Shown one piece after another: positions 1 to 8,055 of a DNA stretch of 64,000 nt. Source of the DNA: an uncultured Gammaproteobacteria bacterium (GTDB taxonomy: Bacteria; Pseudomonadota; Gammaproteobacteria; Arenicellales; Poriferihabitantaceae); NCBI GenBank assembly GCA_937992195.1, contig CALKKV010000018.1, forward strand, positions 1 to 64,000, read 5' to 3'. The translations under genes and the position numbers were made by a program. The notes under the pieces were generated by a model that saw only the letters and a list, made by a program, of their open reading frames with translations, had not been told where the DNA came from and did not search any database. Each line of letters starts with the position of its first letter. The first letter of the stretch is position 1.

Positions 1-6
1 TCGGGT

Positions 7-35
7 TAAGGGGTAAAATAAGGGTAAGGGGTAAA
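7..35. repeat. Two copies of an 11-bp direct repeat at the window edge
   Basis: The 11-base word TAAGGGGTAAA occurs at 7-17 and again at 25-35, an 18-bp period, with further GGGTTA/GGGTAA variants between. The array may continue to the left of the window. No coding function is suggested; it may be an intergenic spacer repeat. Confidence 0.5.
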
Positions 36-358
36 CTCATCGCAAGATATAGCACAACTGGCGATTATTTGGATAAACGGCAGATAAAATATGACAAGCG
101 GTTGCAAGTTGTAATTAGTAACCATCTTATAGGAAAAAAGAGCTTGAATATTGTGAATATAATCACAGAAAAAATGTGTATGTGTTCACAGATCATTATT
201 TTGATGAAAAGTAGAGTATCCTGCAATTATGAATCGGATGAGAATTGTTTCCGATTCAAGTGAGGCATGTCGATTGATCAACTACATTAAATATACGATC
301 GACTTATAATTAATTGCAAAAATTGCGCGTAAAAATCAACACTAATAGTGACGCGATT

Positions 359-363
359 GGAGG
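359..363 (+). promoter_or_regulatory. Shine-Dalgarno deciding the GTG start at 369
   Basis: GGAGG at 359-363 is followed by a five-base spacer and GTG at 369. The longer frame beginning with GTG at 348 has no such site and would place this motif inside the coding sequence, so 369 is the preferred start of the sugar transferase. Confidence 0.65.
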
Positions 364-368
364 CAACA

Positions 369-1061
369 GTGAGAGTAGGAATTATCCCCGCAGAGGGGAG
401 GACATTTGGATATCGACTCGTAAAGCGGATTCTAGATCTAGTTTTAGCGCTTACGGTAGCTATGCTATTTCTTCCTGTATTTATTTGCGTTGCTTTTTTA
501 GCAATCATTTTTCATGGGTTCCCAATTTTGTATGTCTCTCCAAGACATATATCTGTCGACGAGCAGATTTCCATCTTTAAATTTCGTACGATGGTGAAAG
601 ACGCGAATTCACCTAAGTATCAGTTGAAGGAACGCTTTATGCGTAACGGATATCTTGATATTCCGCCGGATTGTGAAGTGTTCACGCCATTTGGTCGACT
701 TCTAGAACGTACTCAGCTTGTAGAGCTACCTCAGGTATTCAATATAATTGTTCATGGCATGAGTTGGATCGGAAATCGTCCCTTGCCTAGTAGTAATCAT
801 TCGCTGCTGGAACAGCACCAGGGTTGGGAGTCTCGATATCAAGCGCCATGTGGGATTACCGGAATTTCTCAAATAGTTGGGAAACTTAATCTGGAACCAA
901 GACAGAGAATTGAGTTGGAGTCTTTGTACGCGCTTGTCTATCAGAATGGCAATATACTTCGCTGTGATTTCGTTATTGCGTGTGCTACAGCCAAACTTAT
1001 TCTATTTGATATACCTACTGACTATGACAATGCGCGAGAACTATTGCGTCGCTGCTTATAA
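369..1061 (+). CDS. Undecaprenyl-phosphate sugar-1-phosphate transferase (initiating enzyme, WcaJ/WbaP C-terminal type)
   Basis: This enzyme should start repeat-unit synthesis by moving a sugar phosphate from a nucleotide sugar to undecaprenyl phosphate at the inner face of the inner membrane. The 230-residue protein corresponds to the catalytic half of the family only: a hydrophobic segment at about 22-50, the typical KFRTM motif at 71-75, and the degenerate signature LVELPQVFN followed by GNRPLP (about 117-140), where the usual family text is SLDELPQ..N...GDMSLVGPRP. The four-helix N-terminal domain and CoA-binding-like domain of full-length WcaJ are absent, so it resembles PglC/small PHPT enzymes. 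The GTG start at 369 is chosen for its GGAGG site. It is the first gene of the polysaccharide cluster seen here. The sugar specificity cannot be read from sequence. Confidence 0.85.
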   Translation: MRVGIIPAEGRTFGYRLVKRILDLVLALTVAMLFLPVFICVAFLAIIFHGFPILYVSPRHISVDEQISIFKFRTMVKDANSPKYQLKERFMRNGYLDIPPDCEVFTPFGRLLERTQLVELPQVFNIIVHGMSWIGNRPLPSSNHSLLEQHQGWESRYQAPCGITGISQIVGKLNLEPRQRIELESLYALVYQNGNILRCDFVIACATAKLILFDIPTDYDNARELLRRCL

Positions 1062-1194
1062 AGCTGTGTTTTAACAACTAGGGTTTTTATTTGAACCTGA
1101 TCTGTTGTGTCGAATTTCTCGATATGTTTATTTAATTTGGGCAAGTAGTGACAACGGCGCCGAATATTTTGGAATTCGAAAAGCGATAAGTAAG

Positions 1195-1920
1195 ATGAAT
1201 ATACTCATTAGTGGTGCAACGTCACTGATCGGCGCGGAGATAGCAAAACGCTTTTCCTCTGGAAATAGTCTCTATTTGATTGCGCGGAATTCAAATGATC
1301 TCGCGGCTTTAGTCGAAACGCTGAATCCGAATTCAGAGAATGTTAGCATTGTTGAGTGTGATTTATCCGATGGAAATTGTCAGACGATTGATTTGTTGAA
1401 TGATCAAGTGTCTTTTGATTTGTTCGTAAGTATTGCATCGGCGACATCGCGAACGAGAGATTCAAGTCTTGATGCTTTGTCGGTGCGAAGGCATGCGAAT
1501 GTTGATTTGATTTCTCCGATAAATATCGCAATGACGTTGATTAAAAAAAAGCCGGAAGGAAAAAAGTTGAATGTAATATTTCTATCAACTGTACTCACCT
1601 CATTGATTAGTCCAGATCGAAGGGTTTATTCTTCTTATAAGACACTTCAGCAGGAGTATCTCAGTCGGCTAAGTAAAGATAAGGTGAAGCTGATGCTCGT
1701 GGAAATCGCAACATTTATCTCTCCTGAAAAAGCATCTGATCGAACGAAAGAATTAGCTAATCAAGTCTACTCAGGTTACCAAAACGGTAGGCGTAAGGTT
1801 ACCTTTGGATTTAGCGGGCGGGTTTTAAAGGGGATATACTATTTACATCCCTTATTGTATTTTGGGTTAATTAAATCTCTCAGGTTAGTGCGCAAGCTTC
1901 TAAACGACCCTATAAAGTAA
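1195..1920 (+). CDS. Short-chain dehydrogenase/reductase of the polysaccharide locus
   Basis: A 241-residue SDR-fold protein, probably acting on a sugar nucleotide or lipid-linked sugar. The N-terminal beta-alpha unit carries SGATSLIG, an atypical version of the TGxxxGxG cofactor motif, and a YSSYK sequence supplies the YxxxK catalytic pair. An acidic residue follows the second strand (VECDLSD). The C-terminal 40 residues are hydrophobic and basic, which may hold the protein at the membrane. An in-frame upstream extension from 1105 is open, but the ATG at 1195 begins exactly at the canonical first strand of the fold and is preferred. It lies 133 bases after the sugar transferase and 35 before the export gene, in the same direction. 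Substrate unknown. Confidence 0.75.
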   Translation: MNILISGATSLIGAEIAKRFSSGNSLYLIARNSNDLAALVETLNPNSENVSIVECDLSDGNCQTIDLLNDQVSFDLFVSIASATSRTRDSSLDALSVRRHANVDLISPINIAMTLIKKKPEGKKLNVIFLSTVLTSLISPDRRVYSSYKTLQQEYLSRLSKDKVKLMLVEIATFISPEKASDRTKELANQVYSGYQNGRRKVTFGFSGRVLKGIYYLHPLLYFGLIKSLRLVRKLLNDPIK

Positions 1921-1955
1921 CCAGAAGAAATTTTAATGAAGAGGTTTGTATAAAA

Positions 1956-2552
1956 ATGAAAACGTTACTTTACATGCAGTTCATAAAGCGTGGTGTTGTT
2001 ATTGCCCTGTATTTTCTTCTTAGTTTTCAAACGTCTTTTGTGATGGCGGTTCAGAATCAGCAATTTGTTCTTGGAAAGGGCGACATTGTCGATGTTTTTG
2101 TCTGGAAGTACCCGGATCTGTCCAGACAAGTAAGTGTCAGACCTGACGGTCGAATAAACTATCCGCTGGTCGGACAACTTACTGTAGAGGGGAAGGGCAT
2201 CCTTGAAGTTGAGGATATGATTCGTGATGGGTTGAAAAAGCACATAAGAGACCCCCAAGTTAACGTTGGTCTCGATACCTTGAAGAGTTATGGAGTCTAT
2301 GTCCTAGGTGAAGTTCTTAGGCCAGGATACTTTAGTTTTCAGGGGTCTATAAGCCTGGTACAAATCATTGCAAATGCTGGTGGCTTTACGCCATTCGCTT
2401 ATAAGAAACACATTCTGGTTGTTCGGAATACTGGTTCTGAAGAAGAGAGAATCGTGTTTGACTACAATGAGTATCTGAAGGGTCAGAAGGATATATTGCT
2501 TCAAACCGGTGATACCGTTGTAATTGAAGCGAATAGTAAGTCATTCAAGTGA
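1956..2552 (+). CDS. Polysaccharide export protein (Wza/EpsA-like, Poly_export plus SLBB)
   Basis: Periplasmic or outer-membrane component of capsule/exopolysaccharide export. A signal peptide spans about residues 1-31 with likely cleavage after VMA. The Poly_export domain (about 36-110) starts with the characteristic LGKGDIVDVFVW and includes VSVRPDGRINYPLVG; one SLBB-type domain follows (about 113-190, YVLGEVLRPGYF). At 198 residues it is roughly half the length of E. coli Wza. It has no lipobox cysteine and lacks the C-terminal amphipathic helix that forms Wza's outer-membrane pore, so on its own it probably does not cross the outer membrane. The beta-barrel encoded next door may supply that function. 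Start is the ATG at 1956. Confidence 0.9.
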   Translation: MKTLLYMQFIKRGVVIALYFLLSFQTSFVMAVQNQQFVLGKGDIVDVFVWKYPDLSRQVSVRPDGRINYPLVGQLTVEGKGILEVEDMIRDGLKKHIRDPQVNVGLDTLKSYGVYVLGEVLRPGYFSFQGSISLVQIIANAGGFTPFAYKKHILVVRNTGSEEERIVFDYNEYLKGQKDILLQTGDTVVIEANSKSFK

Positions 2553-2581
2553 TGATTGAAGAATGTCGCTAACAGTGAATT

Positions 2582-3916
2582 ATGTTTGAAGTATTTCGAT
2601 TCAAGAAGGTGGGTGTTAGTTGGCGAACGCGACTAGTGCTGTTGCTATCCTGTGTGCTTTTCTCATCACATTCTGCCGGAAGCTCAGGTGGAAGTGGTCG
2701 AGAGCTTCTGGAGGATATCGAGCTAGATCGGATACCAATAAATCGCCGAGGCGTCTTAGATATTAGTAATCGACTCATCCTTCCTCCACTGGTGAAAGAG
2801 CAGGGAGTAACCTTCAGGATTGGTGGGAATATTGAATATGGAGATAATATTTTCTTCAGAGATAACGAATCAGAGATTGAGAGCGATACATTATTTTCTA
2901 TCACGCCCGGGGTTCATTTTCTCCACAAAGATAATTTGAATCAGACAGATCTAGATCTGACATTTGAAGCTGTAGAGTATGGAAGTAATTCTGAGCTCTC
3001 AGATACTATCAGCAATGCTTCGTTTTTGGCCGTTGGTTCATATCGGATTTCTCATAAAACTAGTTTGGAATTTATAGAGCAGTACAGTCTTACTTCGGAT
3101 TTAAGTACTCAGGTGATTCCGGGTTTAGTAACAGAGCTGGACCAGATCGAAGCAAACTATATTGAGTTTGGTGCAGCCCATCAGTATACAAATACTGATA
3201 AGTTAACTGCAGCTATTGCTTCAGATATTGCAAATTACGACGATGATAGTCTGGTAGACACCACAACATTTGATTTGAATTTGGGGTGGAATACGAAAAA
3301 ATCGAAATCAATCTATGGCGCCGAGTACCGTGCTAGGCTTTTCGATTTTAGGCCAAGAGCTCCACGTTTACCAGAAGACGTAGATGTAGATTTTGATCCG
3401 GAAGACCCACAATTTGCCGGTAGTGACGGTGGTAGCGAACTCACACACGCTGTTTATCTTACACAGGAAAAATTATTAACGCCCCTCTGGCTATGGGAAG
3501 GAAAGATTGGCGCTTTGTTCTCGGAGGATGTGGTAACCGATGGTGACATTATTGGCGAGGCTAAATTGAGATACAGGGAGTATGACGAATGGTTAACTTT
3601 TTCTTTTTCAAGGGATTACATTATTGGCGGTGGATTTGAGGCAGTGTATCTCTCCCAGGCAATAAGTGCGGAGTATTTCAAACAAGTTGAAGCGAATACC
3701 AGTTTTACAGTGTCCTCCAGTTTTAACAAGCTCGTACCCAGAAACTTTGATCAAGGAGAACTGAGGGTGATTAAGGGAGAAGCAAGTGTGAACTACTTTG
3801 TCGATAAAAAAACACTTTTGCGAGTCAATATAGAAACCCTTCGTCAAGAGACTCCTGGATTTTCTAATACGACTAAAGCTAATACGTTAACGTTTTCCAT
3901 TGTCTATTCGATATGA
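2582..3916 (+). CDS. Outer-membrane beta-barrel protein of the polysaccharide locus (BBP2/EpsL-like)
   Basis: A 444-residue protein with an N-terminal signal sequence (hydrophobic core about 17-31) and a low-complexity Ser/Gly stretch after it. The remainder alternates polar and hydrophobic residues in short strands with Asp/Asn-rich turns, as expected of a transmembrane beta-barrel. The region around residues 82-120 (YGDNIFFRDN followed by TPGVHFLHKD) has the look of the putative beta-barrel porin 2 family often found in exopolysaccharide loci. An acidic loop near 265-285 is rich in Asp/Glu/Pro and may bind cations. It follows the export gene by 29 bases, so the two products may cooperate in moving polymer across the outer membrane. 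Family assignment is by pattern only. Confidence 0.75.
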   Translation: MFEVFRFKKVGVSWRTRLVLLLSCVLFSSHSAGSSGGSGRELLEDIELDRIPINRRGVLDISNRLILPPLVKEQGVTFRIGGNIEYGDNIFFRDNESEIESDTLFSITPGVHFLHKDNLNQTDLDLTFEAVEYGSNSELSDTISNASFLAVGSYRISHKTSLEFIEQYSLTSDLSTQVIPGLVTELDQIEANYIEFGAAHQYTNTDKLTAAIASDIANYDDDSLVDTTTFDLNLGWNTKKSKSIYGAEYRARLFDFRPRAPRLPEDVDVDFDPEDPQFAGSDGGSELTHAVYLTQEKLLTPLWLWEGKIGALFSEDVVTDGDIIGEAKLRYREYDEWLTFSFSRDYIIGGGFEAVYLSQAISAEYFKQVEANTSFTVSSSFNKLVPRNFDQGELRVIKGEASVNYFVDKKTLLRVNIETLRQETPGFSNTTKANTLTFSIVYSI

Positions 3917-3971
3917 TGAAAATCAGAGACACGTTTTCGTATTTCGATCAGTCCTACAATGGTTTATAAAT

Positions 3972-4742
3972 ATGTCTAATAAAGAGAAAGGTGGGAAAAA
4001 CAACGCAATGGATCAAATCATCCGTGAAGATGGATATTATGAGCCGTATGATTTTTGGCTGTCGTTGTGTGGAATTTATAATTTGTTCGCTTATTCGATG
4101 GATCTTTTAGGTGATGTTAGAGGCAAGAAAATTCTGGATTGTGGATGTGGCGTAGGTCACACCTCAATTATGTTGGCCAAAAAAGGAGCAATCGTTACCG
4201 GGTTTGATACTTCTGGCGAAGATCTTGACACGGCGCGTGAATTGGCAGAAATAAATGGAGTAAACATTGATTTTCGTGAGCATCCTTTTGAGTCGACAGA
4301 CTACCCGGACGAACATTTCGATTTATTGTTTGGCGCATTCATCTTGCACCATGTCGATTTGGAGAGGTCTTGCCCTGAAATTTCAAGAGTTATTGCGAAA
4401 GACGGTAAAGCAGTTTTTATAGAGAACTCTGCACGCAACAAAATTCTAATGTGGGCGCGTGAAAAGATAGTCGGTTCTTATGGTGTGCCGAAATATGGAG
4501 ACGATGATGAAGAGCATCCGCTAACTAAAGAGGATGTAAGATTGCTGGAAAAAAGTTTTCCTGGCACAACTAAAATTCATCATCCTGAGTTGTTGTTTCT
4601 CCGGCTCGTTGATTTCTACGTTTTGGAGAAGCGATCAAAATTATTAACCTCGTTATTACGTGGGGGTGACAGTGTGTTAGGAATGCTCCCTGGAATGAAG
4701 CAATTGAGCTACTTTCAAATAGTTGAGTTCGATAAAAAATAG
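3972..4742 (+). CDS. Class I SAM-dependent methyltransferase
   Basis: A 256-residue methyltransferase of the Methyltransf_11/25 type. Motif I is ILDCGCGVGHTS (about 54-65), an acidic residue ends strand 2 (VTGFDTSGED), and the post-motif FDLLFGAFILHH is the usual motif IV/post region. In this locus it probably methylates a sugar hydroxyl or the polymer end, but the acceptor is not deducible. The open frame reaches back to 3900 and overlaps the beta-barrel gene; ATG at 3972 or 4008 gives a more natural N-terminus, and 3972 is used here. Downstream, 178 bases with no clear gene separate it from the flippase. Confidence 0.8.
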   Translation: MSNKEKGGKNNAMDQIIREDGYYEPYDFWLSLCGIYNLFAYSMDLLGDVRGKKILDCGCGVGHTSIMLAKKGAIVTGFDTSGEDLDTARELAEINGVNIDFREHPFESTDYPDEHFDLLFGAFILHHVDLERSCPEISRVIAKDGKAVFIENSARNKILMWAREKIVGSYGVPKYGDDDEEHPLTKEDVRLLEKSFPGTTKIHHPELLFLRLVDFYVLEKRSKLLTSLLRGGDSVLGMLPGMKQLSYFQIVEFDKK

Positions 4743-4920
4743 CATCTAGCTAAATGGTAGCGTTATCAATTGCGCAAGTTATTCAATATTGATTAATGTT
4801 GGGACGATAAATAGAGTACCGCGATTGATAAACTTAGCACATGACTAGGATAGAACCATTTCTTTTTCTGCTAATGCAAGGCGATTTCAGTTATACCAAC
4901 TTGCTACTCGCTGTTCATCC

Positions 4921-6198
4921 TTGCCAGCTATAGCTACGTTCATTAAGTTAGTGTTCAGTCCGGGTATGGTGACCTATACCAGTGGAATTTTCCGTGCCGG
5001 ACTCGGCTTTCTTATAAATACTATTCTTGCCAGAACCTTAGGCCCTTCAGATTTTGGTCTGTATTTCTTTTTCATAACAACCGTGATTCTTTTGCATGCG
5101 TTGATTGGTGAGGCGATGGATTCTGCGATGGTTCGATATCATTCAGATTCCCATGCAAATGAAAAATCAAAGGTCAGGAGCGTTGTAGGAAGCGCTGTTG
5201 TGCTTCGGATGGGGATAGCATTTCCTGTGTTGTTGCTAGGACTGGCCGGTGCAACCAATTTCTCTGTCATGGTTTTCGACACTGAAGAACATGCAGGGAT
5301 GATCAGGCTGGCGTGCCTGACGGCTGTATTACTCGCGTTTTTCAATCTCGCACTTGCAATACTTCAGGCTAAAGAACTATTTTTTGTTCGAGCAGTTTTG
5401 TTTCCTCTGGTAAATCTAATTAGATTGCCAGTAATTGTCTTTCTCTTACTTGGCGCGTATCTAACTCTTGACTGGATTTATTGGTCCTATTTGTCTGCAG
5501 CCGCAATTGCTGTCATTGTTAGTCTCTGGATCGTGAGGGCAGATTTCTCGTGTATGAAATTTGATCGAGAAATCTGCTGGAAGATAGCCCACCTTGCCAA
5601 ATGGAATCTTTTAATATTTGGATCGCATCTTGTATTGATCAATTTGGCAGTTCCTGTGCTAACCAATGTTTCGGGAAGTGAGTCGGCAGGGTATTTCGCA
5701 GCAGCAGCGACTCTGACTATTTTCGTGGAGCAGGCGATTTCTGCAATTCTAATAACTATTTTGCCAAAGGTAAGCAAGCTTCAGTCGCAAGACGAGATGT
5801 TTGGATTTATAAGAAGTACGTTTCCGCGCTACGTGTTGGCGGCTATGGTGTTGGCCCCAATCGCCTTGTTAGGAGAGTTGTTCATTAAGTTAATTTATGG
5901 AGACGGATACCTACCCAGCATCCCAGTATTCCAGATAATTTACATCGGTAGTCTTCTAAATGTGATCGCCCAACCTATTGGGCTTCTTTTCTTTACTTCT
6001 GGGAAAGCCAATTTATTGGCCTGTTTTTCCGTATTGTCGGCAGTGATCTGGTGCGCAGGAGCCTGGTTCTTGATTTCACCCTATTGCGAAATAGGTGCAG
6101 CGGTGGCGATTCTGATCGCTAGATTTTCTTTTCTTTTGCTGGTTTTGGTCGCAGTATTTGTCGTTTTTTATCGGCGGAGTTTTCTTGCGCAGAAATAG
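4921..6198 (+). CDS. Oligosaccharide flippase family protein (Wzx-like)
   Basis: A polytopic inner-membrane protein of 425 residues with about 12 hydrophobic helices and no large soluble domain, as in the polysaccharide transporter branch of the MOP superfamily. The first helix region carries GFLINTILARTLGPSDFGLY, which matches the usual Wzx N-terminal pattern. It should flip undecaprenyl-linked repeat units to the periplasm. The exact start is uncertain: a TTG at 4921 gives the longest form without a good Shine-Dalgarno, and ATG at 4966 would still keep the whole first helix. It is followed after two bases by a glycosyltransferase, so the two are likely co-translated. Confidence 0.85.
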   Translation: MPAIATFIKLVFSPGMVTYTSGIFRAGLGFLINTILARTLGPSDFGLYFFFITTVILLHALIGEAMDSAMVRYHSDSHANEKSKVRSVVGSAVVLRMGIAFPVLLLGLAGATNFSVMVFDTEEHAGMIRLACLTAVLLAFFNLALAILQAKELFFVRAVLFPLVNLIRLPVIVFLLLGAYLTLDWIYWSYLSAAAIAVIVSLWIVRADFSCMKFDREICWKIAHLAKWNLLIFGSHLVLINLAVPVLTNVSGSESAGYFAAAATLTIFVEQAISAILITILPKVSKLQSQDEMFGFIRSTFPRYVLAAMVLAPIALLGELFIKLIYGDGYLPSIPVFQIIYIGSLLNVIAQPIGLLFFTSGKANLLACFSVLSAVIWCAGAWFLISPYCEIGAAVAILIARFSFLLLVLVAVFVVFYRRSFLAQK

Positions 6199-6200
6199 AT

Positions 6201-7199
6201 ATGGATATTAACAAACAAAGAGTAGAAACAAGTGATAAGACCGGGAAGGCCAATGAATTGTCTGTATTAATGTCGATTTATTCCGATCCGATTCCATTGA
6301 TAAAGATCGCGATTGAAAGTGTACTGAATCAGACTTATAAAAAGTTCCAGTTCGTAATTGTGAATAATAATCCAGGTGACGAGAGCCTTCGTTTAGTGCT
6401 GAAAGAGTATGCTCGGAGCGATCGGCGAATTTTAGTTGTTGAGAATAGTAAACATACACTGCTTTCTGAAAGCTTAAACAATGGTTTACAAGCAGTAACT
6501 GGAAAGTATGTGGCAAGGATGGATGCTGATGATATTGCGCTGCCCGATCGATTGGAGCTTCAGCTGGCATTTTTGCGGGCCAACGCCAATATAACTCTGG
6601 TTGGAGGCAATGTTATATTAATTGATGAAGATGGTAACGAAATGTCTTCATTGAGAAGACCGGTTTCCAATCGCCTGATTACAATCTATCACAAATATGG
6701 AGTTGGCGGCTGTGTGATGCATCCTACTTGGATGGGTAAGGCAGAGTTTTTCAGTTCATTAGGTGGATATCGAAATTCTCTTTCGAATACTGAAGACTAC
6801 GATCTATTACTTAGAGGCAGCATTTCTGGATTCCGATATGCCAATATAGGAAAGCCAGTTTTAAAATACCGAATTAGACAAGGTTTGTCGGTACAAAATA
6901 TTGCATCTCAAATGCGATACGCAAAACTACTTCGTAAGCTTTTTCTGTCGGGGCAATTGGATGATGCTGAGGTGGTAAGCGTTGAAATAAATAGATTGAA
7001 GCAAAAGTTGCAAGACTGCTCAGGGCGGGAGACCGAAGCATTGCTTCAGCTGTATGAGTTCAAGAGTAAGTTGGCATCTAGAAATCTTTGGTCAGCATCA
7101 AAAAGCCTGATTAAAGCAGTATATCTGGCGCCGGTTTTGTCGTTTGATGTGGTTTTGAGGAACTCAGTTTTAAACAAAATACTAGTAATGCTAGGCTAG
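6201..7199 (+). CDS. Family 2 glycosyltransferase (GT-A fold)
   Basis: A 332-residue inverting-type transferase expected to add one sugar of the repeat unit at the cytoplasmic side. The GT2 domain begins near residue 20 (ELSVLMSIYSD), has SVLNQTYKKFQFVIVNNN, and carries the metal-binding DADD at 108-111 within ARMDADDIALPDR. A GGYR/NTEDYDLLLR stretch near 195-210 is the usual GT2 acceptor/ED region. The C-terminal 110 residues are helical and lack membrane segments. It starts two bases after the flippase stop. The donor sugar is unknown. Confidence 0.88.
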   Translation: MDINKQRVETSDKTGKANELSVLMSIYSDPIPLIKIAIESVLNQTYKKFQFVIVNNNPGDESLRLVLKEYARSDRRILVVENSKHTLLSESLNNGLQAVTGKYVARMDADDIALPDRLELQLAFLRANANITLVGGNVILIDEDGNEMSSLRRPVSNRLITIYHKYGVGGCVMHPTWMGKAEFFSSLGGYRNSLSNTEDYDLLLRGSISGFRYANIGKPVLKYRIRQGLSVQNIASQMRYAKLLRKLFLSGQLDDAEVVSVEINRLKQKLQDCSGRETEALLQLYEFKSKLASRNLWSASKSLIKAVYLAPVLSFDVVLRNSVLNKILVMLG

Positions 7200-7205
7200 T
7201 CAATT

Positions 7206-8003
7206 TTAGCCGGTAGAGTTGCCGCTATTTGGTGAACCCAGATGTTGAATTTTTGTGCTTGCACTAATTTTCCACTTGGAAATATCAGAACCAAATCGAA
7301 ACTTGATTAGAGTTAGTAAAAATTCAAGTAGTGCTACGGGCTTAACATGGGACTGCCCGTATTCGCGCTCTTTTGCAACCACGTTTAATTCAACGATTTC
7401 CAAACCTAGTTGATGGGATTTGATTATAATTTCTGGGTCTATTGCCCAATTTTTTGATTGAATATTCAGTACTCCCAATATATCTTTATGAATTATTTTT
7501 GGATTTCCGTTCATGTCTCTGGTGCCAATTCCTGGCCATAGGAAGTGTGTGAGTATATTGTAACAAACTGAGACAAGAGAACGAGCTACTCCCTCTCTGC
7601 GAAATCGGCGGTGTACTTTTGCTATAGCAAACTTGTTCTCCCGTAATAGTTCTTCAAACAGTCTTAAAATATCTTTGGCTTCAACTTCGCCATCAGCGGG
7701 GAGTATGCCTATCCACGGAGCCTGACAGCTAGAAAAAGCGCTGGTGATACCGAATCCGTAGCCTTGATTAACCTTAACTTCAACGGGAATAATTGGCAAT
7801 CCTTGTGAAACAAGGCGAGATATAATATCTCCAGTGTTATCTGTTGACCCGTTATTGCATACTACTAGCTCTACCTTGAATCGGCTTTGGTTGAATTGAT
7901 TTACTAGTTCAGGAAGTATGTAACCTATGCCTTCTTCTTCGTTAAAGCAAGGCAGAACGATAGAGAGATCGGGCGTGCTTTTGGTTTTATAGTATAGGTG
8001 CAA
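7206..8003 (-). CDS. Family 2 glycosyltransferase, dolichyl-phosphate-mannose-synthase-like
   Basis: A 265-residue GT-A protein with LSIVLPCFNEEEGIG (about 13-27), the NNGSTDNTG motif and a GILPADGEVE stretch that supplies the DxD-type metal site. This arrangement matches DPM1/DprE-like polyprenyl-phosphate glycosyltransferases, which load a single sugar onto a polyprenyl phosphate. It has no C-terminal membrane helices, so it is of the soluble or peripheral DPM1 form. It faces the preceding glycosyltransferase gene tail to tail (7 bases apart) and probably shares a transcript with the C-methyltransferase gene upstream on the same strand. Confidence 0.82.
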   Translation of the reverse strand: MHLYYKTKSTPDLSIVLPCFNEEEGIGYILPELVNQFNQSRFKVELVVCNNGSTDNTGDIISRLVSQGLPIIPVEVKVNQGYGFGITSAFSSCQAPWIGILPADGEVEAKDILRLFEELLRENKFAIAKVHRRFRREGVARSLVSVCYNILTHFLWPGIGTRDMNGNPKIIHKDILGVLNIQSKNWAIDPEIIIKSHQLGLEIVELNVVAKEREYGQSHVKPVALLEFLLTLIKFRFGSDISKWKISASTKIQHLGSPNSGNSTG

Positions 8004-8055
8004 ATTAATCTGCTGAAAGAACAGGTTTATGCTTTATGTATTGCTTTCCCAACAA

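Larger units (their letters stand above)
1..368. other. AT-rich leader before the polysaccharide locus, no gene seen
   Basis: Apart from the short direct repeats at 7-35, I see no convincing gene here. Short open frames, such as a 64-codon one at 69-263, lack recognisable domains and have an ordinary random-looking composition. The stretch is AT-rich and could hold the promoter for the genes starting at 369, but no clear -35/-10 pair or JUMPstart/ops element was found. Confidence 0.4.

Noticed and set aside
4743..4770. A GGTAGCG word resembling part of the ops element of RfaH-controlled polysaccharide operons.
   Set aside because: Only part of the ops core is present, it lies inside the locus between two genes rather than in a leader, and there is no JUMPstart context; chance is the better explanation.
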